62,874 nt of DNA from a virus: positions 1 through 62,874 of IMG/VR virus record IMGVR_UViG_3300009169_000024. The stretch is one strand, 5' to 3'. This document shows positions 41,201-50,298 of this stretch, piece after piece (the stretch's first letter is position 1; every line of letters begins with the position of its first letter). The translations under genes were made by a program, and so were the position numbers. Below the pieces are notes generated by a model. It searched no databases, was not told the origin of the DNA, and saw nothing but the letters and a program-made list of their open reading frames with translations.

Positions 41201-44200
41201 CATGGCGGCACCGAAGCGTGGGCAGCAGGGGCGCTATGACCAGGGTCTGCTCAACTTCTTCAACGAGCGGATGCTGGAGCTTCCACTGCGGACGGCGGCA
41301 GAGACCGAGGAACTCATCAGGGACGAGACGGGAGTCACCCGAGAACGCACTGAAGAAACTGAAGAAATTGAGGAAACTGGGGCGGAGCTACCTTCCGAAG
41401 AAGCGGCGGCGGCGGTCGATGAGGTGGTCCAACCTGAGCAAGAAATTGAAACCGCAAAGGAAGGTACTCCGCCCGGTCCTACTACCACGACGACGGTCCC
41501 GCCGACCGTCTTCACCACGACCACTACCACCGAAGGGGCTCGCCCCGGCAAGCGAGCCAGGAGGAAGCAGAACCGAGCGCGGTCATTCTGGGAGAGCAAG
41601 CTGAACGCGGCGAAGACGCCGGAGGCGGTCGAGGCTCTCCGCGAGCAGATGCCAGACAACCTCCCCGGTGACACGGCGCAACAGATGTTCGACCAGCGCA
41701 TGGCTGACGTGACGAAGACTCAGCCGCCAGCTCCGAAGCGGAGGGGCCGCGCCAAGCGTGCGGCAGCCCCGGCAGTTGAGCCAGCCCCGGTCGCAGCAGA
41801 GGAGCCAGCCGCAGCACCCGAGGCCGAGGCCGAGCCGGAGGTTGTCGAAGAAGCCCCCAAAAAGCCAGCCAAGAAGAAGGGCAAGAAGCACAACACCCGC
41901 AAGCCGTCCGCTCCTCGGCAGGCAGCGCCGACTCCGCAGGCCCCGCCGAAGCCGAAGGGCAAGACCTCTCGTCGCTTCGTCCGCGCCATCGAGAACGCAG
42001 ATCGGGAGTCCGACCTGTCCAACGTCATGGTCGTCTACCTGCAGAAGGTGGCGGAGGGGAAGAGGGACGAGGCCGTCTTCCACGCATACGAGGTCAGGGC
42101 TCGACAGCTGCACAACGACGCTCGGTACGGGAAGGTCGGCCTTGTCCAGGAATCGGAGCCACTGACGGAGCCGCTCAACCCGGCGAAGATCAAGGGGCTC
42201 CAGGTCGGCAGGCCGGGGGAGGCAGTGACAGCTCCGCGCTTGCCACTGACGCCTACTGGAGAGCGGCGTGGTCCGCGAGCCCCCATCCCACTTGAGCGCC
42301 CGAGCCCGGAGTTCCTCCGCACGAGGTTTGCGCAGCTCCAGAAGGAGATGGCTGAAGTTCTGGCCAGGATCGAGGACCGCCTGGATGCGATCAACGAGTC
42401 CGAGATGCTCGGCCCAACGGCCAAGGTGGCGGCGCATGAAGCCCTGATGGACATGACCGGCCCGCACTGGGCGCTCTACCGCAAGCTGAACGCCCGGCGC
42501 ATTAGGGCCGCAAAGCTGCTGTCCGATGCTCTCGTCGAGGACGGCGGCGTCTCGTTGATTGGGCAGGAGCTGGCGAAGGACGGCGATGCCCGCTACCTGA
42601 AGCTGGCCGAGCTGGCCCAGGTGCTACGGGACAACAGGTGGGAGACGCTGCGCATCGTCTACGTGGACGCCAACGGCATCATCATGGACATTGCGTCGCA
42701 GACCGTGCGAGCCCCTGGTGGAGCGCCCCTGATCCCATACCCGAGCGATGCCAAGCGGGCGCGGCAGGGTGACAAGGCTCCTGATCTGTATAGTGGCATC
42801 GGGAAGAAGTGGGCGGACGACATCCGCAAGAAGGCCAAGCGACTCGGCGCTTCAGGGGTTTACTTCGTCCACAACCATCCGCACTCAGAGACGAATAACC
42901 TGATGTCTACTCCAGACATCTCGGCAACCGTTCTCGTCCATGACGATCTGCTCGGTGATCTCCTCATTGGCCACGTGCTCATCAACGACCGCGTCGGGCA
43001 GTACATCCCTGGTGATATTTCTCAGATGGCTGGCCTACAGAAGGACTGGCCAACTGCAGAGAAGCTCAGCCGCCTCCGGCAGCTTGTCGTCTCTTACGAC
43101 TTGCGGGATTCAGTCGAGCGAGTCCCTCCCAAGCAGGGCAAGGGGCCTGGCTTTGGTGTCGCGGTCGAAGGTTACACGCTCGCCCCGACTGTCAAAGAGG
43201 ATGGGACGCCGCTGGCCTTTGACGATCCAGACGAAGCCAATGACTTCTGGGAGGACAGAGGGCTCACGCTCGGGGAAATCGCGAAGGATCTGGAACAGGC
43301 AGGGATGGATGACGAACATCTCTGGGTCGTCTTCACCGCCTTCGTAATCAAGGATGGGGAGAACGTCGAGGAGACTCTCCACGCCGTGCCATTCAGGAGA
43401 GAGGCATTCAGCTTTGAGCCGCTCGCTGCGGACTGGTCAGGCGACACCATGGCGGCAGAGTCGCAGGCTGACGCATTGGCCGGGACAATCCGTGGAATGG
43501 CTCGTGACCTCGGGGCGCATGGCGCTATCGTTGTCGGCATGAGCAACATGGACGAGGAACTCCTGGATGTCCTCGGCAACTACTACAGAACCGGGCTCAT
43601 CACTGATGTCTACTTCCTGGATGCCCCGGATGCTACAGCCTCATCGCTGGGCGGTGGATTTGCCGAAGGTGGACAGATGGGCAGGGCTGGACACATCCCG
43701 GCCTTGATGGTTGGCGCGTCTGGCAGAGGGATACCAACCCCACCGACCGGCCCCGGCTGGGCGACCAGAGGGGCGGCAGCGCCACCGGCTGCGCCTGCCG
43801 CCCCGGCTGCGCCCGCAGCACCAGCGGCCCCCGCAGCTCAGCCTGCGCCCGCCGCCCCCGGCACGGCCCCTACCGTCACGCGGGGTCAGGGTCTCCGTGA
43901 TCTGGCTGGTCTGCCCAGGCTCGGGGCTGACCGCACGCTGGCCGACCGCTTCCTCCACCGCATCTTCCGCAAGGGTCCGCAGGGTTGGGAGAGCCCGCTG
44001 CGAGCCAAGGTCATGCGCACCCTGCGCGACCAGTTCAACATCCACGGCGGGGACATCCCGAAGGGCGTGGCCAGGCTGCTCGAAGAGCGCGAGTATGCGA
44101 AGGAGCATGCCCGCCTCGACAGCCGGGCGACGCAGGCCAGGCTGACCAACGTCATCAACAACCTCAAGCAGGCCGGGCATGCCGAGGAGCAAGTCCGAGA

Positions 44201-47200
44201 TGCGATCAGGATGGTGACGGAGGGGACGATGACACCGGGCGAGCTGGCCACTCGGCTCGACGTGCCGATGGACAACCCGCTCATCAGGGTGCTGGAGGGA
44301 ATTCACCAGGAGCACCTCGACTGGCAGCAGGCGATAGCGAACTGGAGAGGCATGAGCCCTGAGTTGAAGCAGACCATCGAGGAGCAGGTCTACTACCAGA
44401 CCCGCTTCTACCAGCGGTGGCTGCTCGGTGACTACTTCATCCCAAACGACGCCGATTTCCAGCAGGCCCGGCAGGTGATGGAGGACGACCTGGTGGAGGA
44501 GATCAACCAGGTCATGCGCAGGGCTGGTGATCTGCGGGGCATCCGCCAGCCGGTGGATGTCGCCGCCTACCTGGAGACCGGCGACGACACCTTGCTCGCC
44601 AACCTGTCTGCCAGCAGGCAAGCCTCGATCCGTGGCTTGCGCAACCACTACATGCAGCTGGCCGACCTGGTACATGGCATCCAGCGTGGTCCGAACAACA
44701 CCTACCAGGCGATCCTGGATCTCGGTGAGATCCACGACGTGGCGCTCAAGGCGGTCAACTCCTACCTCCAGCAGGACCCGGTTGGGCCGGAGACCACGAG
44801 CGGAGTCGGCACCTCGAACTTCATCCACCGCAAGCTGACCGAGGCGTTCCGCAAGCTCTACGGCGAGGTGGTGGACCCGACCTACCGGGAACCGGCGACC
44901 GTCGAGGTTCAGCAGAACATCCTCGCCACCATGGTCCTGATGGAGAAGCTCTTCCAAGAGGGGGCGAACGCTGGCTGGTGGACAACCCGACGCAGCGGCA
45001 CGCACTCGATCCAGCTCGGCAGCGAGACCAACCGCCGTGACCAGCTGCGCTACGGCCCCATGGCTGGGAAGTGGGTGACGCCAGGCATAGCGAAGTCGCT
45101 TGAGTCCAAGATGCCGAGCAACAGCCTGGCATCCAAGCTCGCCTCCATCCTCTGGCTCGGGCCGCAGGCCGGGATGCGGGCGACCAAGCTGCTGTGGGCC
45201 AAGACGATTGGCAGGAATGCGGCGACCTCAGTCTTCGGCCAGGCGCTCAGTGCTGGCGATCTCTACTACGAGGGGTTCTGGAGCCACCTCGCGGATGGCA
45301 TTGCCATCGCATGGAAGGCCAACCCCCTCGCCAACATCGGGCCGGATGTCACGCTCCACGGAATCAAGCCGGGGCAGAAGAACGTCTGGGCCATGGACAA
45401 GGTGGCGGAGGCTGCGAAGGAAGGCTACTACTCGCACAAGGCACAGTCCCTATCGCATGGTGTGAGGGCCATCATCGAGAGCCCGCTGTTCTCACCCTTC
45501 GGGCTCAGCGGCAAGATGAAGAACTTCCTCCAGCATGCGATGGAGGCATACGCGCTGATCGACTTCCCGGTGAAGTACGCCGCCTACAAGACCCACCTCG
45601 AAGAGTATGAGAAGGCGAAAGTCCCAACGGAGAAGGCGAAGGCCGGGGCCAGGGACTGGGTGGCGAGGCACTACCAGAACCGGCACCGTGGCCCGAAGGC
45701 GATAGACACCATAGCCCTGGTGCCTGGGGCCGACTACGTGGGCTACACCTACGACAGCGGCAGGATGCTGGCAAACGGGGCGCACACCGCCATCACGCAT
45801 GCGTTCAAGGGCGACCCCGTGATGCCGAACAAGGAGATCAACCTCCGGCCACTGGTCGGGTTCCTCAGCGCCAGGCTCATGCCGCTCGCCGCTCTCGGTG
45901 GTGGCAACTGGCTCTACAACACGGCGTTCCGCCCGATGCTCACCGATGCCTGGTCCGGCTTCGCATCCCAGACCGAGGGCGCAGGCAAGATGGCGGACGA
46001 GATCCTCAGCTACTTCTTCCCGCATGACGACGAGGACAAGGAGAAGAAGGTCGTCAAGCGCACGCCGCTGACGAACGAGGAGATGGTTGCCTTCCGCAAG
46101 TTCATGCCTGACTTCGACGCCAACATGAACACGCTGGCCTGGAAGACGGAGTATGAGGACGGCACGTTCGATGTCAGCTACACAGCCATGAACGGCAACA
46201 CAGCCTTCCCGGTGGAGGAGTGGATCTCGGGCGCGTTGCAGACTTCCATGGAAGGCGGCACCCCGTTCTGGAAGGCGCTGCTCAACAACATGGCGCAGAA
46301 CCTCGGGCCTGGCATGTACCTGCAGGAGCAGTGGGAACTGTGGACTGGGCAGGATACCGCGTTCGATGTTGACCGGGAGGGCATCGGGGAGCTGATCGGC
46401 TCCCGCATGGCTGGCCACCCGAACAAGGAAGAGGGCCGGATTGCGAAGGAGCGGATGTCTCACTTCCTCATCAACGTGATGACCGGGCAGCTGGGGCCGA
46501 CCATCCAGTACACCGCCGACTACGTGAAGCGGCAGAAGCTCGGGCAGAAGGCGCAGCCCAGCAGCATGATCGCGCCGAAGTCGCTGCATGATGTGCGGCA
46601 GAAGTTCACCCGGTTCGTCCGCACCTACCACTACGACAAGGACGACCTCACCCGGCTGCTGAGCTACCAGGTTGCTCCGCTCGCTGAGGACATCCACACC
46701 AACAAGTACAACGCCGGGGCGCAGAAGCGTGCCGAGGTGGACCGTGGGGTCGCCACTCAGGAGGACATCGCTCGCTCCATCTCCGGGCGCAAGGAGCTGG
46801 CTCGGGACCGCATGAAGGCCCACGAGCTGGTCCGCGCCTTCAGGAGCCTGCCTGCCACCAAGGAGATCGACGACAGGCGGCTGGCCCTCACGCTACAGGC
46901 AGCCGGGGCTAAGAAGCGGGCACCCTTCAGCACCGAAGAGGCGATGGCGATTGTCACCGGGGAGTTCGACAAGCTGAAGCCGTGGGAATCGCAGGCGAAG
47001 CCGACCTACGCTGGCACTGGCGAGGACGTGGCGGTCAAGTACATGGAGGAGAACTGGGGCCACATCAGCTACTCAGAGTTGCAGAAGCTGATGATCGAGC
47101 AGGGCTACAAGGTGGAGCCGGACATCAGGAAGTTCAAGGACTGGGCGAAGGACAAGTATGCGAAGTGGAAGAAGGTTGGAAAGACGTTTGGGGAAGAGGA

Positions 47201-47204
47201 GTGA
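38238..47204 (+). CDS. Giant internal/ejected virion protein with JAMM-like domain, 2,988 aa
   Basis: Probably packaged and injected, as in N4/T7-type phages. Residues 333-415 are hydrophobic and glycine-rich (TAAAATVGAVTGGMGAPPLL, GLAFGLGAVAGALEGIGAGG), suited to membrane channel formation. A long coiled region follows. Residues 1160-1260 are Ala/Pro/Lys-rich linker. Residues 1470-1640 hold a RadC/JAMM-type metalloprotease motif VHNHP (His1545, His1547), then Ser1557 and Asp1560. An Ala-Pro repeat (1850-1880) precedes a mainly helical C-terminal 1,100 residues. ATG at 38238 has GGGAGGG; the GTG two codons earlier is too close. Confidence 0.78.
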   Translation: MPAPLPPAPGFTDPQQTGTTEEDWLYFKSPEYTELPLPQKLAAFNKVARRSNTYATMPWGDREKLRTKVLGVNNTFDVFKHESFQTLETVDQNDLFNSYVQGSPTWEGLDTEKKQKARAKWVPAFAAGQKQQKIQETLRAGIERQNTLPGIDIEMPKSLQPQVEAEPSAEEFERRVYYASIGRSIDEEGNLNIPRRGAEPVQVPAYVFAMPGMSVAEQQGMGDAVVQQLNDPEVSRWWEFTKRQQKALASNPEFKPEDLSALERAGKGLTAGMARMASTPVTAWSMMQAAHGMPKAAEETTKKAQKISGVMAEGGYRPLRMSDYSGGDVAGWTTALLEGVATTLPTTAAAATVGAVTGGMGAPPLLGSMAAGAALEIPMIYQDVYEATGKLEPGLAFGLGAVAGALEGIGAGGMAKRMMAAGVPRSAISRALVKMASGKELLKDMGQESLTEFAQTFPEALAMAIAEDPTMKMDFETAKAFVAKTAPEAAESGVTGFFTPLAISGPAMIRQDIRARQPLPIDQAEVDAVARASMRPTGQGQLIIDTEEVGGVRAPSIPGAALGPEAMEAGRARAAAEQGAYREQVTAEDAAQAQADIDAYRERARARGAEEPEVQLNERMNTLGPDDQAQVRDRTTELMAQMRARFVEQFGEERVTPAIEQNITRRAWDQALTEMNAQPAPRPEVVGPTGESLTAPEPLPAGPVIVPGRVQDERLAEETAQRRAAQVRGMAAQQIVDDYRARGAFPRIPMVIAGERKRESEEMGNQILDKLNRDDTLQLGLADLKVLGDQYEDALQHYLNLNAQRQARDREIDAQMDRLIDQIDRTVIGSKRQVALQQEIDNLHKSYLDETFNETEEEADARERLSLIEDAHAHIMDRLTPDMTPHLADNLNRIAQGSLRWASRVYEANGMTTAATVAGLMADSPQNIRGISEQTINEIIEEARGIAQEGIEEDQRMANPRKLKNSQWKKLAMEATTAPEVAALRREYMAAPKRGQQGRYDQGLLNFFNERMLELPLRTAAETEELIRDETGVTRERTEETEEIEETGAELPSEEAAAAVDEVVQPEQEIETAKEGTPPGPTTTTTVPPTVFTTTTTTEGARPGKRARRKQNRARSFWESKLNAAKTPEAVEALREQMPDNLPGDTAQQMFDQRMADVTKTQPPAPKRRGRAKRAAAPAVEPAPVAAEEPAAAPEAEAEPEVVEEAPKKPAKKKGKKHNTRKPSAPRQAAPTPQAPPKPKGKTSRRFVRAIENADRESDLSNVMVVYLQKVAEGKRDEAVFHAYEVRARQLHNDARYGKVGLVQESEPLTEPLNPAKIKGLQVGRPGEAVTAPRLPLTPTGERRGPRAPIPLERPSPEFLRTRFAQLQKEMAEVLARIEDRLDAINESEMLGPTAKVAAHEALMDMTGPHWALYRKLNARRIRAAKLLSDALVEDGGVSLIGQELAKDGDARYLKLAELAQVLRDNRWETLRIVYVDANGIIMDIASQTVRAPGGAPLIPYPSDAKRARQGDKAPDLYSGIGKKWADDIRKKAKRLGASGVYFVHNHPHSETNNLMSTPDISATVLVHDDLLGDLLIGHVLINDRVGQYIPGDISQMAGLQKDWPTAEKLSRLRQLVVSYDLRDSVERVPPKQGKGPGFGVAVEGYTLAPTVKEDGTPLAFDDPDEANDFWEDRGLTLGEIAKDLEQAGMDDEHLWVVFTAFVIKDGENVEETLHAVPFRREAFSFEPLAADWSGDTMAAESQADALAGTIRGMARDLGAHGAIVVGMSNMDEELLDVLGNYYRTGLITDVYFLDAPDATASSLGGGFAEGGQMGRAGHIPALMVGASGRGIPTPPTGPGWATRGAAAPPAAPAAPAAPAAPAAPAAQPAPAAPGTAPTVTRGQGLRDLAGLPRLGADRTLADRFLHRIFRKGPQGWESPLRAKVMRTLRDQFNIHGGDIPKGVARLLEEREYAKEHARLDSRATQARLTNVINNLKQAGHAEEQVRDAIRMVTEGTMTPGELATRLDVPMDNPLIRVLEGIHQEHLDWQQAIANWRGMSPELKQTIEEQVYYQTRFYQRWLLGDYFIPNDADFQQARQVMEDDLVEEINQVMRRAGDLRGIRQPVDVAAYLETGDDTLLANLSASRQASIRGLRNHYMQLADLVHGIQRGPNNTYQAILDLGEIHDVALKAVNSYLQQDPVGPETTSGVGTSNFIHRKLTEAFRKLYGEVVDPTYREPATVEVQQNILATMVLMEKLFQEGANAGWWTTRRSGTHSIQLGSETNRRDQLRYGPMAGKWVTPGIAKSLESKMPSNSLASKLASILWLGPQAGMRATKLLWAKTIGRNAATSVFGQALSAGDLYYEGFWSHLADGIAIAWKANPLANIGPDVTLHGIKPGQKNVWAMDKVAEAAKEGYYSHKAQSLSHGVRAIIESPLFSPFGLSGKMKNFLQHAMEAYALIDFPVKYAAYKTHLEEYEKAKVPTEKAKAGARDWVARHYQNRHRGPKAIDTIALVPGADYVGYTYDSGRMLANGAHTAITHAFKGDPVMPNKEINLRPLVGFLSARLMPLAALGGGNWLYNTAFRPMLTDAWSGFASQTEGAGKMADEILSYFFPHDDEDKEKKVVKRTPLTNEEMVAFRKFMPDFDANMNTLAWKTEYEDGTFDVSYTAMNGNTAFPVEEWISGALQTSMEGGTPFWKALLNNMAQNLGPGMYLQEQWELWTGQDTAFDVDREGIGELIGSRMAGHPNKEEGRIAKERMSHFLINVMTGQLGPTIQYTADYVKRQKLGQKAQPSSMIAPKSLHDVRQKFTRFVRTYHYDKDDLTRLLSYQVAPLAEDIHTNKYNAGAQKRAEVDRGVATQEDIARSISGRKELARDRMKAHELVRAFRSLPATKEIDDRRLALTLQAAGAKKRAPFSTEEAMAIVTGEFDKLKPWESQAKPTYAGTGEDVAVKYMEENWGHISYSELQKLMIEQGYKVEPDIRKFKDWAKDKYAKWKKVGKTFGEEE

Positions 47205-47220
47205 TAGGCTGTGCCGGAAG

Positions 47221-47649
47221 ATGAGACCCAAGCTGGCGCTCTTCCTGCTGGCATGTTCCCTGGCCTGGACAGCCGGAGCCGTCACGCCCACGCCAACCCG
47301 CACCCCAACCAGGACGCGCACGCCGACCCGAACCAGGACGCCTACCATCACGCAGACGCGCACTGTGACCCCGACGCCCACGCCGACTCCGACCTGGCCG
47401 ATTGTGTGCGAGACGCCCGTGTTCAAGGGCAACGACCTGATCGAGGTGAGGGTGCAGTACCAGCACCAGCAGACACAGACGCCGGTCCCCTACGTTGTGA
47501 AGATTGGGCCGCTGCACTTCGAGGACGATGGCAACGCAGTGATCCGTGCTGAAGGGCACCCGAGTGAGTGCATCTGGAGATTCCACATCGTCTTTCGGGA
47601 TGGTCTCGAAAGCGGTGACGCTTCGCAATGGTCTTCGACTGCTCCATAG
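47221..47649 (+). CDS. Thr-Pro-rich lipoprotein candidate, 142 aa
   Basis: MRPKLALFLLACSLAWTAGA has a basic start, hydrophobic core and LLAC, a lipobox-like cleavage site; cleavage after AGA by ordinary signal peptidase is the alternative. Residues 23-58 are a Thr-Pro/Arg repeat (TPTRTPTRTRTPTRTRTPT), a stiff spacer. The remainder is a small beta domain. It may be an outer-membrane spanin-type component or a surface-exclusion lipoprotein. The SD is poor (GGAAG adjacent to ATG); the start is chosen from the signal peptide. Confidence 0.55.
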   Translation: MRPKLALFLLACSLAWTAGAVTPTPTRTPTRTRTPTRTRTPTITQTRTVTPTPTPTPTWPIVCETPVFKGNDLIEVRVQYQHQQTQTPVPYVVKIGPLHFEDDGNAVIRAEGHPSECIWRFHIVFRDGLESGDASQWSSTAP

Positions 47650-47660
47650 GAGGAGGCATC

Positions 47661-48296
47661 ATGGCAACCGATCCGCCCGAGTATCTGCCCTACTTCTACG
47701 CCTACAACGACCTGCTCTTCAAGCTCGGTGAAGCCTACCGCAGGGTTGGAGAGCATATTGCCGAGCGCAAGTACGTCTACCACAGGGGGACGTTCTACCT
47801 CGATGCGGCCCTCGCCATCGAGACGCTGCTCGCTCTGGAGTTCCAGCCCCTGATGGAGTGCAACTACAACTGGGAGTGGTGGGCGACCGAGATGCGCAAG
47901 CACGGCGAAGAGCTGGGCGAGGATGCCCCCTATGCCATGGTTCTGCCAGGCCCCTACGGCGGCGAGTGGCATGACTACCCCGACCTGACCAACCACACCG
48001 ACAAGATGGTCTCGCTGATGACCGGCGTGTACCGCAGCGAGGACGAGGACTCCGATGTCGGCGGGCTCGGCACCGTCACCCCGGCTGAGTGCGTCAAGCT
48101 CACGCACAGGTTCTGCCGCTACTGGCTGTGGCAGTTCTGCAGCGAAGACCTGCGGGGCTACAAGGTGCCGTGGCCGTGGCTGAAGGCAGTGACCGACGAG
48201 CTGCAGCAGATGTACCGCAAGATGGGCGAGGCTGACAGGGCCGGTTCCTCCGGCACGCCGGGCGGTCCCATCCCACCCATCAGCTGGCCTGGCTAG
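47661..48296 (+). CDS. Hypothetical late protein, 211 aa
   Basis: Trp/Tyr-rich soluble protein: PPEYLPYFYAYNDLLFKLGE, HRGTFYLDAALAIETLLALE, CNYNWEWWATEMRKHGEELG, RFCRYWLWQFCSEDLRGYKV. AGGAGGAGG precedes the ATG. It lies between the lipoprotein candidate and holin, so it may act in late infection or be a virion part. No family recognised. Confidence 0.7.
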   Translation: MATDPPEYLPYFYAYNDLLFKLGEAYRRVGEHIAERKYVYHRGTFYLDAALAIETLLALEFQPLMECNYNWEWWATEMRKHGEELGEDAPYAMVLPGPYGGEWHDYPDLTNHTDKMVSLMTGVYRSEDEDSDVGGLGTVTPAECVKLTHRFCRYWLWQFCSEDLRGYKVPWPWLKAVTDELQQMYRKMGEADRAGSSGTPGGPIPPISWPG

Positions 48297-48305
48297 GAGA
48301 CCGCC

Positions 48306-48344
48306 ATGCCATGCGGTGGTCGCAAGAAGAAGAAGAGGAAGTGA
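48306..48344 (+). CDS. 12-residue basic peptide MPCGGRKKKKRK
   Basis: Preceded by TAGGAGACCGCC, the same strong SD used by neighbouring virion genes, and followed by TGA four bases before the holin ATG. MPCGGK/R-type lysine-rich peptides recur in phage genomes in my experience. Whether the peptide or only its translation matters is unknown. Confidence 0.5.
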   Translation: MPCGGRKKKKRK

Positions 48345-48347
48345 GCC

Positions 48348-48962
48348 ATGTCGAAGTTCACTGATGCCCTGAAAGGGCTCGGGAAGAAGCCCTGGTTCCA
48401 GACCCTGAAGAAGGTGGCACCAACAGTTGCAGGCGGGCTGGTCGGTGGCCCTTTCGCGGGCGTGGCGGTGAGCGTCCTACAGTCCGTGTTGGGCGTGGAT
48501 GGCGATCCAAACGATCCTGGCACGCTCGACCAGATCAGCGAGATCGTGGCAAGCGGCAACCCTGATGCGCTCCTCAAGCTCAAGCAGGCCGAGCAGCAGT
48601 TCATCGAGAACATGAAGAAGCTCGATTTGCAGGAGCAGGATCTCTACTTGCAGGACGTGTCGAGCGCCAGGGAGCGGGAGAAGGTGGTGCGGGACAAGAC
48701 ACCGACCATCCTGTCCTACCTCGCGGTTGGGTTGTGGCTGTTCATCCTCTTCGCCATCTTCTTCCTGCCCGACCTGGAGATTGTCCAGAGCAGGGAGCAG
48801 CGCGACGTGCTGCTCTACCTGCTCGGCGTGACGCAGAGCCTGGTCGTGACGGCGTACTCCTACTACCTCGGCTCCAGCCGGGGGTCGCTCTCGAAGACGG
48901 AGGCGATGGTCGCGCAGCTCAGGTATGGGCCAGCCCCAGATCAAAACGGTGCCGAGAAGTAG
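48348..48962 (+). CDS. Holin, 3TM family, 204 aa
   Basis: VAPTVAGGLVGGPFAGVAVS (about 24-43), then the charged helix ALLKLKQAEQQFIENMKKLD, SAREREKV, and two hydrophobic spans (LSYLAVGLWLFILFAIFFLP; VLLYLLGVTQSLVVTAYSYY). This is the layout of the three-transmembrane holins that lyse cells or release gene-transfer particles. It would let the M15 peptidase through the inner membrane. Last gene of the late operon. Confidence 0.85.
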   Translation: MSKFTDALKGLGKKPWFQTLKKVAPTVAGGLVGGPFAGVAVSVLQSVLGVDGDPNDPGTLDQISEIVASGNPDALLKLKQAEQQFIENMKKLDLQEQDLYLQDVSSAREREKVVRDKTPTILSYLAVGLWLFILFAIFFLPDLEIVQSREQRDVLLYLLGVTQSLVVTAYSYYLGSSRGSLSKTEAMVAQLRYGPAPDQNGAEK

Positions 48963-48992
48963 CGCCAGCCCCTTCGCGCACAAAACGGCACT

Positions 48993-49022
48993 AGCCCCCG
49001 GACCCCCTCCGGGGGCTTCTTT
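48993..49022 (+). terminator. Strong intrinsic terminator of the late operon
   Basis: AGCCCCCGGA and TCCGGGGGCT form a perfect 10-base stem with a five-C loop, followed by TCTTT. It lies 30 bases after the holin stop. Confidence 0.9.
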
Positions 49023-49037
49023 CCCAGGGAGACAACG

Positions 49038-49065
49038 AAAGGCCCCGGATCTCTCCGGGGCCTTT
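49038..49065. terminator. Bidirectional intrinsic terminator
   Basis: AAAGGCCCCGGA and TCCGGGGCCTTT are perfect 12-base arms around TCTC. T-rich sequence follows on the plus strand and A-rich sequence precedes it, so it can act on both the late operon and the leftward operon that ends at 49111. Confidence 0.88.
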
Positions 49066-49110
49066 GTCTTCACTGCCGTCACAGCGAAGACAGGTTGAAA
49101 GAAGGCGGGA

Positions 49111-50298
49111 TCAGTCTACCATGGCCTTCTTGCTGGCCGATTCCCACTGGGTCACCATGTCTGACCAGTCCTTCAGGAACTTGGCCTTGCCCTCCTCGCC
49201 ATGGATGGAGCCGGGGCCGTCCATCCCGCCCTGCCCGGCAGCCAGGCGCTCCATGACCTTGACGGCGAAGCTCTCCGCCTGGCCAGACCGGACTGCCCGC
49301 TGCAGCAGCTGCTGCCACTCGAAGGTGAACGCTTCACTGCCGGGCGTCTCTCCGAACAATGCCCCGTTGCCAGACTGCCCGGCTTCCTGCGCCCCCCGCC
49401 CCGCCCTTGCGTCTGCCGGAGGCGGCTGTGTGGTGGGGGGCTCCCCAGCCCTGGGCGATCCTGGGGCCTTCTGGCGCGTCTTCTTGAGGCGTGCTTTCGC
49501 GGACTCGTTCTCATCTGAGAAGTAGTCGTCCACCTTGGACATGCCATCCCGCAGGGAGTTGAAGATGCGGGTCAGCTCCAGCAGCTGGACCTCGTCGATG
49601 GCCTCGGCCTTCTTGCCGAAGCGGGCCTCGATCATGGTCTGGCTGACCTCGACTTCCTTGAAGCGCTCCAGCATGGCCTTGATCCTGTCCTTCAGGGGCT
49701 TCCCGCTGCCGCCCTTGAGGGTCGCCTCACAGGTGGTGAGCGCTGACTCCTGCACGTCACCGGGGATGAGGGACAGGATGCAGGCCCGGATGCGCCGGGC
49801 TGCCAGGTTGGCGATCATCTCGTAGATGTCCCTCGGATCGGTGAGCCGCTGCATCCCGCCGCTCTTGCTGTAGCGGATGTGCTTCGCATGGAACACCCTC
49901 TCCTGCAGGGTGTTGGTCTCCATGTCGATGGCATACGCCTGGACCTCGGAGACCCCGGCCCCTTGGGACAGCTCCCTGAAGCCGAAGCGGATGTTGCCCC
50001 AGTGTCTGGCCATCGTCTCGGCCATCCTGATCGAGGCCCCGCGCACCGTTGCTCCGCCCCTGCTGTAGCTGTACTCGGCCACCTGGGCCAGGGACGGGCG
50101 CTTGCACGCCTCGACGATCCGGCGCTCAGCTTCCAGCTCGTTGCGCGGGAAGCGCTTGGCCACAATGAACTGGGCCTGCGCTTCCTGCACAGCCCGGCTC
50201 TCCTCGATTCTGGTGATGGCCGCAGTCTGGCTGTCCTGCTGCACCTCGCCGTCCTCGAAGATGGTGATGGGACTCGCCGTTCTGATCTCGTCGTTCAT
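49111..50298 (-). CDS. Probable single-strand annealing/recombination protein, 395 aa
   Basis: AQAQFIVAKRFPRNELEAER, CKRPSLAQVAEYSYSRGGAT, SIRMAETMARHWGNIRFGFR, DMETNTLQERVFHAKHIRYS and DPRDIYEMIANLAARRIRAC (residues 40-195) form a conserved phage family that I associate with recombination modules. The gene for a YqaJ-type exonuclease lies just upstream in the same operon, the usual SynExo pairing. Residues 280-340 are a disordered Pro/Ala linker. Annealing activity is inferred from context. ATG overlaps the previous stop as ATGA. Confidence 0.7.
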   Translation of the reverse strand: MNDEIRTASPITIFEDGEVQQDSQTAAITRIEESRAVQEAQAQFIVAKRFPRNELEAERRIVEACKRPSLAQVAEYSYSRGGATVRGASIRMAETMARHWGNIRFGFRELSQGAGVSEVQAYAIDMETNTLQERVFHAKHIRYSKSGGMQRLTDPRDIYEMIANLAARRIRACILSLIPGDVQESALTTCEATLKGGSGKPLKDRIKAMLERFKEVEVSQTMIEARFGKKAEAIDEVQLLELTRIFNSLRDGMSKVDDYFSDENESAKARLKKTRQKAPGSPRAGEPPTTQPPPADARAGRGAQEAGQSGNGALFGETPGSEAFTFEWQQLLQRAVRSGQAESFAVKVMERLAAGQGGMDGPGSIHGEEGKAKFLKDWSDMVTQWESASKKAMVD

